Below the pieces are notes generated by a model. It had not been told where the DNA came from. It made no database searches and saw nothing but the letters and a program-made list of their open reading frames with translations. From an uncultured Chitinophagaceae bacterium (GTDB lineage Bacteria; Bacteroidota; Bacteroidia; Chitinophagales; Chitinophagaceae), in the NCBI GenBank assembly GCA_903832075.1, contig CAILAF010000450.1:1-5585 (forward strand): DNA of 5,585 bases, read 5' to 3'. This document shows, in pieces, positions 1 to 5,585 of the stretch. The position numbers were made by a program, and so were the translations under genes. Position 1 is the stretch's first letter; every line of letters begins with the position of its first letter.

Positions 1-960
1 AATTTTTGCTTCATCATAATTTGATATTATAAATTTAATTTTATTTCCTAATTCATGAATATCACCAACATTAAAAAAATATGCTTCCCTATTCTCAATA
101 AATAATTGTTTATGAAAATCAGTGCGTTCGGCTAGAAGCAATCCTCCACATGCAGGTATTTCTAAACTTCTTTGTGTATACTCATCTCTGTTTTCTTTTC
201 TCAAAAAACCAAGTGTTATTTTAGCTATCTGTATCGCTTTGGCCATTTCAACAGTCCATATGCCAATATTGCTTTTTATATACTTTCTTAAAATCGAATT
301 ACTTTTCAATTTTTTCCATCCCAGGCCATAAATACATAATTTGAAATGATAATGTTTCATGAGTTCTTCAAGCAGTTCAGCTCTTTCCTTTTCATAAGTA
401 CCTATAAATAAAACATCGGCTTCATATTTTTGAATCTCTTCCTCTGTAACAGAAAATATTTTATGAATAGAAGGGTCATAAGAGAAAGGGAAAAAATTAA
501 CATTTTTATTAAGAAGATAGATTTCAGGAACATTTATTTCCCGAGTAGTAAATATATGATCATAACCATTTACTGCTTTAAGTTGCAACTCACTTCTGTT
601 ATTGGGATTATAACTAAAGAAGTCATCGTGATTTATATTTACAATAAATGAAGTAAATTTTTTGATGTGCAAAACATCTGCTATGCCAATAAATAATCCT
701 TTTAATACAATAACAATATCTGGCTTAGTTTCCTTAACCAACTTTAGAAGTCCATTCACATGTTTCAATCTATGTTTTTCTACTATTCTTCTTTTGTTTA
801 GCCTCCTTAATATTTTCCAAAAAATACTGTCGTAATATCTCATCAAAAAAGTACTATCACTATATTCTAGTAAATCAAGCCCCGCTTCTCTTATGCTTTT
901 TGCATAACACCATGCGCCAGATCCTATTTTTTCAGATTCTCCGTACAATAGTATTCTCAC
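1..960 (-). CDS. CgeB-like GT-B glycosyltransferase, 3' end outside window
   Basis: Reading from GTG at 960 to the left edge gives 320 codons with no stop, so the C-terminus is missing. The start MRILLYGESEKIGSG looks like a first Rossmann strand. KPDIVIVLKG (about residues 79-88), NHDDFF (110-115), a YDHIFTT strand (133-139) and PFSYDPSIH (158-166) fit a GT-B N-terminal domain. ADVLFIGTYEKER (181-193) opens the second domain. RSLEIPACGGLLLAERTD (264-281), followed by an LFxExxEAYFF stretch, is the hallmark of the CgeB-like, Glyco_trans_1_2 type families. It probably transfers a sugar from a nucleotide sugar in polysaccharide assembly; donor and acceptor are unknown. No ATG lies upstream in frame. 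The GTG start lies inside the polymerase gene and overlaps it by 29 bp, which suggests coupled translation. The family call is from recalled motifs, not a search. Confidence 0.82.
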   Translation of the reverse strand, partial: MRILLYGESEKIGSGAWCYAKSIREAGLDLLEYSDSTFLMRYYDSIFWKILRRLNKRRIVEKHRLKHVNGLLKLVKETKPDIVIVLKGLFIGIADVLHIKKFTSFIVNINHDDFFSYNPNNRSELQLKAVNGYDHIFTTREINVPEIYLLNKNVNFFPFSYDPSIHKIFSVTEEEIQKYEADVLFIGTYEKERAELLEELMKHYHFKLCIYGLGWKKLKSNSILRKYIKSNIGIWTVEMAKAIQIAKITLGFLRKENRDEYTQRSLEIPACGGLLLAERTDFHKQLFIENREAYFFNVGDIHELGNKIKFIISNYDEAKI

Positions 961-2236
961 TTACACTTTTTTTAATTCTATCAAAGAAAATTATTACAAG
1001 AAATGTCCACAAAAAATAGGTGGAGGAAAAAATAACTGACACAAGAGTCACCGATAAAAAAAATAATGTTGTTTGTAACATCCAAAGTAGCTCTGGTTCT
1101 AATTTCAAATTAACACACAATCTATCTAAGAAAGACAAAAAAAGATATAATACAATTGAAAACAAAGGCAAGTATTGATAAGGGAAATTATATATGAATT
1201 CTGCAAAACTATTAACCGCCCAACTTGTATAAAGATCTGTCCAAGGTAAAAGTTGAATTGTTCTAGGAATTGTTCCACCTGTATATTTATTATAAATTGG
1301 TTTTTCATTCCAAAACTCACGGGGGATTAACTGATACAATACTTCTATATAAGTTTCCCCATCTCTGTACTGTAGTTTCCCATCATCTATGGCATTTTGT
1401 ACATACGCCATTTCCCTTGAGAAATTAATTCTTTCTGCTAAAAATTGCGAGAAAATTTCGAATCGTGTTTCCATATCATAATTCAAGGAAATCACTACTG
1501 CAACCATTGGATCATTCTTAAAAAGTTCATAATTATGCTTTTTGATTTCCTGAAAAGGAAGTATAAAAAAAGAATATATAATGCCAACTATGCTTAATAT
1601 AACATAATTAATTCTTCCCCTTAAGCTTAATCCAATCAAAATAGATATTGAAAACATAATCAATTGTGATCTCCAAGAAGAAGTAAATGCATTGTATCCT
1701 ACAAATAAAATCAACAAAAATAATAGTAGTATTGAAAAACTATTTCGCTTTTCAACTTTTGCTATAATCAATATAGTAACCGGATAAATAAAATTATTTA
1801 GTACAGGAACAAAAGTGCCTATACCACTATTCGCAAAGCTCGATTCTGAAAACAATAATCCTATATAAGCAAGAAAAAGAAAAAAAGCAGAATAAAAATC
1901 CCAACTGTGTTTTTTAAAATCGAATTTGTAAACATTTATTTTTTCATTCTTAAATCTATTATATTCTAATAAACTGATGATAAAATAACCAAAACTAAAA
2001 AATGGCATTGTTTTTTTTAGTGTTATCAAAACTTCATTTCGACCAATAGTATCAATCTGCAAATCATAATTAACATAAGAGAGAAAACCCAATCCAAAAA
2101 ACATAATAACACTTACATGCAACCCGGAAACAGCTGTTAATAATTGATTCAGCTTATTTCTTTTACTTAAATTATAAATACCCATTATAATATTAGCCAG
2201 TGCGTAAAGGTTTAGAAAATTATTACTAAAATCCAC
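932..2236 (-). CDS. wzy: Putative Wzy-type polysaccharide repeat-unit polymerase
   Basis: This 434-residue protein is almost wholly hydrophobic, with about ten or eleven predicted membrane segments. They lie near residues 7-23, 35-57, 74-91, 113-130, 142-159, 167-182, 192-205, 210-228, 343-369 and 385-418. One long hydrophilic loop (about 229-342) sits before the last segments, as in Wzy polymerases and related O-antigen polymerase families. The loop carries IPREFWNEKP (304-313), like the PRxxWPxKP motif I recall from exopolysaccharide and O-antigen polymerases. TSSWRSQL (185-192) may hold a functional arginine. Wzy proteins join lipid-linked repeat units on the periplasmic side. The start is GTG: the codon just upstream is TAA, so this is the first possible start in frame; the next is ATG at codon 18, which would trim the first segment. 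Wzy sequences diverge strongly, so an O-antigen ligase or another polytopic polymerase remains possible. Confidence 0.75.
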   Translation of the reverse strand: MDFSNNFLNLYALANIIMGIYNLSKRNKLNQLLTAVSGLHVSVIMFFGLGFLSYVNYDLQIDTIGRNEVLITLKKTMPFFSFGYFIISLLEYNRFKNEKINVYKFDFKKHSWDFYSAFFLFLAYIGLLFSESSFANSGIGTFVPVLNNFIYPVTILIIAKVEKRNSFSILLLFLLILFVGYNAFTSSWRSQLIMFSISILIGLSLRGRINYVILSIVGIIYSFFILPFQEIKKHNYELFKNDPMVAVVISLNYDMETRFEIFSQFLAERINFSREMAYVQNAIDDGKLQYRDGETYIEVLYQLIPREFWNEKPIYNKYTGGTIPRTIQLLPWTDLYTSWAVNSFAEFIYNFPYQYLPLFSIVLYLFLSFLDRLCVNLKLEPELLWMLQTTLFFLSVTLVSVIFSSTYFLWTFLVIIFFDRIKKSVSENTIVRRI

Positions 2237-2338
2237 TTATTTCTAACAATTATTTATAATAAAAAAAAGCCAATATTGAAATAAATTTTGTCGAATTAAT
2301 TTTTAATAACATTAAATATTTCTTGATAAGAAGTCTGT

Positions 2339-2370
2339 CAAAATTAAATTGTATTTATTTTCTTTATAAA
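2339..2370 (-). promoter_or_regulatory. Candidate Bacteroidota-type promoter for wzy
   Basis: Read on the minus strand, TAATTTTG at 2346-2339 matches the Bacteroidota -7 element TAnnTTTG exactly. TTTA at 2370-2367, 20 bases upstream, matches the -33 element TTTG in three of four bases, and the spacing lies in the usual 19-21 range. Transcription would start near 2335, giving a leader of about 100 nt before the polymerase GTG. The match depends on the organism being a Bacteroidota member. In sequence this rich in A and T it could arise by chance. Confidence 0.3.
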
Positions 2371-2390
2371 GTTGATTTGCGAATCTTTTC

Positions 2391-2402
2391 TAATTGCAAT
2401 TA
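2391..2402. repeat. 12-bp perfect palindrome
   Basis: TAATTGCAATTA is its own reverse complement. It lies about 20 bp upstream of the -33 part of the candidate promoter, where an activator or repressor could bind. There is no loop, so it would act at the DNA level if at all. Chance occurrence is quite possible in this AT-rich gap. Confidence 0.25.
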
Positions 2403-2504
2403 ATTATAAATTGGTTCGATAAGTTTTTTCAAAGTCAATTTTATATTCATTATTGATAATCTATTTTTTATTACAAAAATTATTTACGCTAAAATCTCAA
2501 ACAA

Positions 2505-2580
2505 CAATCATCTCATTTTGAGAAGTATTTCAGTCTAATATCATTTTTAACTTAAAAAATATTGTACTCACTTCTGATTG
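2505..2580 (-). repeat. Imperfect inverted repeat after the family 2 GT stop codon
   Basis: On the minus strand, CAATCAGAAGT (2580-2570) can pair with ACTTC (2526-2522) and TGATTG (2510-2505). Between these two right-hand parts lies a small hairpin, TCTCA-AAA-TGAGA (2523-2511), which shares two bases with ACTTC, so the two cannot form fully together. It starts five bases after the TAA of the upstream gene, so it could be a 3'-end structure. It lacks a GC-rich stem and a clean T-run, so I do not call it an intrinsic terminator. Confidence 0.25.
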
Positions 2581-2584
2581 TCTT

Positions 2585-3517
2585 TTAAATTAATTTTTTA
2601 AACCTCATAAATATTTTATTTAAAAAAAGATTATAAATTGATAATAGTGTTTTTTCAGCACCAAATATTTTATAAAATTCTTTTACCGGCTTAAATTTTA
2701 AAGCAGCCAAAGATTTAATTGGCATATTTATCATCTGATATCCATAAATTTTACTAAATATTTTCCCGGCATTTCTTTTATGTTCTTCATCTAAATTTAA
2801 ATAAAGAAAATCCAATATTAAAATCATTTCTGTGTTTCTTAAACTTGACCTTAATCCTACATTACTCGTTTGAAAATTGTGAAACCTAATAGCGCATGTT
2901 TTCTCTCTGCAATATCCAAGCCCATATGGTATTGCAGCCCTAACCAATAAATCAAAATCTCCTGAATAAACCAGGTTCCCATTAAACCCTCCAATCGCAT
3001 CATATATTTCTTTTCTTATTGTAATATTTGATTGCGATCCCGAAATACATCCCCATTTGTATAAATGCCATGCAGCCTCATTACCAGTCATCTTATTTGG
3101 TAATGCCTTATTTCTTTCAACATAATCAAAACTTGAGCCTGTAACTTTTCCGTCATTATCAATCTTATCATAATTTGTAAAGCAAATACCAATATCCTGA
3201 TTTTCATTTAAAAAATTTTCTGAAATAATCAGATCATCTTCTAACATAATATCATCATGACTGAATAATCGCAATAAATTCCCATTCGAATGTTGTACTG
3301 CAGCATTTAATGTTCCCCAGCATTTACAGCTTTTTTCATTCTTGAAGTATTTAATCCTACTCGAAAGATATTTTTCGCATATTACTTCTGTATCATCGGT
3401 ACTGCAATCATCTTGAATGATTAATTCCCAATCGCCTTTTTGTTTCAAAACCGAAAGTATAGATTCTTCAATATAGTTTGCCCCGTTATAAACGGGGAGT
3501 AAAACAGAGGTTAGCAT
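2585..3517 (-). CDS. Family 2 (GT-A) glycosyltransferase
   Basis: This 310-residue protein has a clear GT2 fold. SVLLPVYNG (4-12) is the first strand and nucleotide-binding turn. IIQDDCSTDDT (33-43) is the usual DD-S-D-T site. FSHDD (85-89) stands where the metal-binding DxD normally lies. GGFN (176-179) followed by YSGDFDLLVRAA (184-195) matches the acceptor-side acidic motif, with D187 or D189 as candidate base. The last 100 residues are basic and amphipathic, with no clear membrane span. It would transfer one sugar to a lipid-linked intermediate at the inner membrane. It lies 11 bp after glf, so it is a candidate galactofuranosyltransferase, but that is inferred from position only. The stretch SCKCWGTLN (63-71) carries two cysteines where such enzymes usually have small or polar residues. 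ATG start, no Shine-Dalgarno sequence. Confidence 0.9.
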   Translation of the reverse strand: MLTSVLLPVYNGANYIEESILSVLKQKGDWELIIQDDCSTDDTEVICEKYLSSRIKYFKNEKSCKCWGTLNAAVQHSNGNLLRLFSHDDIMLEDDLIISENFLNENQDIGICFTNYDKIDNDGKVTGSSFDYVERNKALPNKMTGNEAAWHLYKWGCISGSQSNITIRKEIYDAIGGFNGNLVYSGDFDLLVRAAIPYGLGYCREKTCAIRFHNFQTSNVGLRSSLRNTEMILILDFLYLNLDEEHKRNAGKIFSKIYGYQMINMPIKSLAALKFKPVKEFYKIFGAEKTLLSIYNLFLNKIFMRFKKLI

Positions 3518-3528
3518 TTGTAAATAAA

Positions 3529-4680
3529 TTATTTAACAGAAAATGATGGGATACAAGATTTTGATCTTATACATTCAATAACAGTTCTTGCAAAATCCAG
3601 AGATTCTTCCACTACATGATGCATGTCTAAATACCGGTAAGTACCTAATCTCCCTATAAAACTAATATTTTCTTCTGCCATCGCAATGGCATTATATTTT
3701 GAAAATATTTCCTTATCAATAACTAAATGTTTAGGATAAAAAGGGATATCTGATTCGCCTGTTTCTTTACTAAACTCTTTATATACAACTGAAGTTTCAA
3801 AACTTTCCCAGGGAGCAAAATGTTTATGTTCACATAATCTTGTAAAATTTTCATTCATGCTGGTATAGTTAATTACAGAATTGCCCTGAAAATCACCTAT
3901 TGCATCAATTCTTTCAAAATAAATGGTACGATAAGATAATCGGCCTTCAGAAAAATTATAATACCCATCTATCGGACCAGCATAAAATATATGATTGTAT
4001 TTTGAGGAATCAGATTCCTTAATAAATGGACGATTTAAGTGGATATGTATACGGGAATGATTAATAATATTAGCAATTAAATCTGTGTACCCATTAACAG
4101 GAATTCCCTGATATGGGTCGTTAAAATAATTATCATTATAATCAAATCTCACCGGCAATCTTTTTAAAACAGAAGCAGGCAACTCTTTAGGCTCACAACC
4201 CCATTGCTTTTTTGTATACCCGTAAAAAAAAGTTTCGTAAATTTCTTTGCCTACAAATTTCAATGCCTGTTCTTCAAAATTTTGGGGTTCATGTATAGTA
4301 TGATCCCCCAAATTTCTAACAAAAATTTTAGCCTCTTCTGGTGACATTTTTTTTTGAAACAACTGATTTATAGTTAACAAGTTTATTGGCAATGAAAAAA
4401 TCCCTCTGTTTGTATTTGCTATTACCCTGTGTTTGTAATTGCCAAAGGATGCAAATTTATTTACATAGTCCCACACATCTTTTCGGTTAGTATGAAATAT
4501 ATGTGCCCCATATTTATGAAGCATGATGCCCGTTTTTGCATCTCTTTCAGTATGACAATTACCTCCTATATGATCTCTTGAATCAATTATATCAATTTCA
4601 CAATCAGGCAAATGTTCAACGAGTTGCCTAGCTAACACTGCACCCGAAAAACCTGTACCAACCACTAAATACTTCTTCAT
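3529..4680 (-). CDS. glf: UDP-galactopyranose mutase
   Basis: This 383-residue flavoenzyme interconverts UDP-galactopyranose and UDP-galactofuranose in the cytoplasm. It begins MKKYLVVGTGFSG, with the FAD-binding GxGxxG at residues 8-13 and an acidic D33 ending the second strand, followed by IGGN (38-41). The family signatures are present: YGAHIFHT (57-64); YTKKQWG (155-161) with the substrate-stacking W160; LKRLPVRF (172-179) with R174; PYQGIPVNGYT (189-199); PIDGYY (236-241); LSYRT (248-252); TRLCEHKHF (280-288) with R281; and GRLGTYRYLDM near the end. W160 and R174 match the Klebsiella numbering as I recall it. Length is normal and all key residues are intact. I place the start at ATG 4680; an in-frame TTG three codons upstream (4689) would only add MEY. 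It implies that the polysaccharide contains galactofuranose. Confidence 0.97.
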   Translation of the reverse strand: MKKYLVVGTGFSGAVLARQLVEHLPDCEIDIIDSRDHIGGNCHTERDAKTGIMLHKYGAHIFHTNRKDVWDYVNKFASFGNYKHRVIANTNRGIFSLPINLLTINQLFQKKMSPEEAKIFVRNLGDHTIHEPQNFEEQALKFVGKEIYETFFYGYTKKQWGCEPKELPASVLKRLPVRFDYNDNYFNDPYQGIPVNGYTDLIANIINHSRIHIHLNRPFIKESDSSKYNHIFYAGPIDGYYNFSEGRLSYRTIYFERIDAIGDFQGNSVINYTSMNENFTRLCEHKHFAPWESFETSVVYKEFSKETGESDIPFYPKHLVIDKEIFSKYNAIAMAEENISFIGRLGTYRYLDMHHVVEESLDFARTVIECIRSKSCIPSFSVK

Positions 4681-4729
4681 ATATTCCAATTCGTATATAA
4701 AAAATTAGAAAGTAATACTTTGCATTTCT

Positions 4730-5585
4730 TTAATTAAGTACCGTTTTGGCAATTTTTTCAAATTGATTTTCCCAATTATTTTTTTCCTCAAATGCTTTTC
4801 TGGCATTTATACCCATAGTCAACCTCTTATCATTATCATTTAGCAAGTCATTACAAACTCCTTTAAAATCGTTTAAAAAATTTGTCGTATCAACAATACT
4901 AAAGCAATCAACCTCATTATATATAACATCCATTCTCGGATCATTATAACTGATAATGGGCAATCCCGCAGCCATATATTGGAATAAACGATTGTTAGAT
5001 AAAGAGCTGTTTAAATCATAATTAGCAGCAATTGCAGGATTGTCTTCAGGTTTTATGTGAATCAGATGTCCAATATCGGAAGCTAAAAGAATTTTCTTCC
5101 ACTCAACATCATCAGGTTTATTAAATAAATAAACCCTATTAGTCATTTTATTTTTTGTAATAAAATCTACTAAATGGGTTTTGTACTTATCATTTGGTCT
5201 GCCCATCAAAACAAAAATCAACTCTTTTGGCAAACTCTTCATTGCCAAAATTGTTTCTTCAATTCCTCCATATTCGCCAACTGCTCCTGCTCGTAATAAT
5301 ATTATTGAATCAGGTGTAATTGATACCTTATTAATTTTTAATTTATCATATAACCATTTGCGGATATCGTTTTTATTTAGATCTTCAAAGTAATTTAATG
5401 ATGGACAATTGTAACATACAAAAGGCAAGTAATCAAGTTGCGCAAACTGTTTCGTTAATTCGGCTTTGAAGGGATCACTACTCCATACAAAAAAACATTT
5501 TTTCATCATTCGCCATCCAAACTTATTTATTTGTTTATCAAGTTTTCCGGAAAATTTTGTATCAGGAATATCAGGTATGAAACAG
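4730..5585 (-). CDS. GT-B glycosyltransferase (group 1 type), 5' end outside window
   Basis: The frame stays open to the right edge, giving 284 residues that end with TAA at 4730-4732. A MetMet pair at 5509 is probably internal: the 25 codons before it read as protein (CFIPDIPDTKFSG and on), and starting there would cut a Rossmann domain in half. The visible part has the end of the N-terminal domain, with CFFVWSSDPFKAEL and a YNCPSL turn. The C-terminal domain follows, with IILLRAGAVGEYGGIEETI, then ELIFVLMGRP, and the donor-site block NNRLFQYMAAGLPII. It is most like group 1 (GT4-type) transferases acting on the cytoplasmic side in polysaccharide assembly; its sugar is unknown. In the donor block the usual NKLFEY glutamate is replaced by Gln (codon 4979-4981). 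It ends 49 bp before the glf ATG (40 bp before the optional TTG), so the two are probably co-transcribed. Confidence 0.88.
   Translation of the reverse strand, partial: CFIPDIPDTKFSGKLDKQINKFGWRMMKKCFFVWSSDPFKAELTKQFAQLDYLPFVCYNCPSLNYFEDLNKNDIRKWLYDKLKINKVSITPDSIILLRAGAVGEYGGIEETILAMKSLPKELIFVLMGRPNDKYKTHLVDFITKNKMTNRVYLFNKPDDVEWKKILLASDIGHLIHIKPEDNPAIAANYDLNSSLSNNRLFQYMAAGLPIISYNDPRMDVIYNEVDCFSIVDTTNFLNDFKGVCNDLLNDNDKRLTMGINARKAFEEKNNWENQFEKIAKTVLN

Larger units (their letters stand above)
2237..2584. other. 348-bp non-coding gap between family 2 GT and polymerase genes
   Basis: This very AT-rich stretch has stops in all three minus-strand frames, and I see no supported gene on either strand. 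Its longest ATG-led minus reading I noticed is a 16-codon one at 2400-2450, and a second short hydrophobic one lies nearer the polymerase gene; neither resembles a known protein. It holds a promoter-like motif (2339-2370), a 12-bp perfect palindrome (2391-2402) and an imperfect inverted repeat just after the upstream gene's stop (2505-2580). Other gene junctions in the window are 40 bp, 11 bp or overlapping. The gap may therefore separate two transcription units or mark a decayed gene or past insertion; the sequence alone does not decide. Confidence 0.8.

Noticed and set aside
122..331. Plus-strand open frame of 69 codons
   Set aside because: It lies antisense within the CgeB-like transferase, whose minus-strand frame carries family motifs; the plus-strand translation resembles nothing.
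430..651. Plus-strand open frame of 73 codons
   Set aside because: It is an antisense shadow of the same transferase, with low-complexity Lys/Ile-rich translation due to AT content.
1126..1320. Minus-strand open frame of 64 codons
   Set aside because: It overlaps the polymerase in another frame, where the polymerase frame has coherent membrane segments and the PREFWNEKP motif.
2400..2450. Short minus-strand reading of 16 codons (MNIKLTLKK and on) in the gap, as a small gene or decayed N-terminus
   Set aside because: It is too short, and further stops follow in the same frame within about 12 codons. I could not match the translation to any family, so it is mentioned only as part of the gap.
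2505..2580. Intrinsic terminator after the GT2 gene
   Set aside because: The stems are short and AT-rich and there is no clean run of T on the minus strand after them.
5181..5393. Plus-strand open frame of 70 codons
   Set aside because: It is antisense to the clear GT-B C-terminal domain.
1..5585. A novel defence, mobile or regulatory system
   Set aside because: Every long open frame with coherent motifs fits polysaccharide biosynthesis; I see no transposase, nuclease, integrase, toxin or repeat array.

Overview
The window looks like part of a surface-polysaccharide (O-antigen, capsule or exopolysaccharide) biosynthesis locus from an AT-rich bacterium. Base composition is roughly 30% GC by eye. 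Starts lack recognisable Shine-Dalgarno sequences and have A/T-rich leaders, and one promoter-like match fits the Bacteroidota type (TTTG-N19-21-TAnnTTTG). I infer a member of the Bacteroidota, with moderate confidence. The exact lineage cannot be read from the sequence.

All supported genes lie on the minus strand, so transcription runs from right to left. In that order they are: a GT-B glycosyltransferase whose 5' part lies beyond the right edge (4730-5585); a UDP-galactopyranose mutase, glf (3529-4680); a family 2 GT-A glycosyltransferase (2585-3517); a non-coding gap of 348 bp; a polytopic membrane protein resembling a Wzy-type repeat-unit polymerase (932-2236); and a CgeB-like GT-B glycosyltransferase (1-960) whose 3' end lies beyond the left edge. 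The last gene has neither a stop codon nor an ATG start inside the window. It begins at a GTG inside the end of the polymerase gene, and it covers the whole left 930 bases.

The genes fit one pathway. Glf would make UDP-galactofuranose from UDP-galactopyranose. The three glycosyltransferases would assemble a lipid-linked repeat unit on the cytoplasmic face of the inner membrane, with one of them presumably adding galactofuranose. The polymerase would join flipped repeat units on the periplasmic face. Donor and acceptor specificities cannot be read from the sequence.

Gene spacing is tight (40 bp, 11 bp and a 29-bp overlap) except for the gap at 2237-2584. That gap holds the only promoter-like motif I noticed, a short palindrome and an imperfect inverted repeat, and no gene that I can support. 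I found no RNA gene, insertion sequence, CRISPR array or defence system. I see no undescribed system here: this is a fairly ordinary polysaccharide locus with a few details worth checking.
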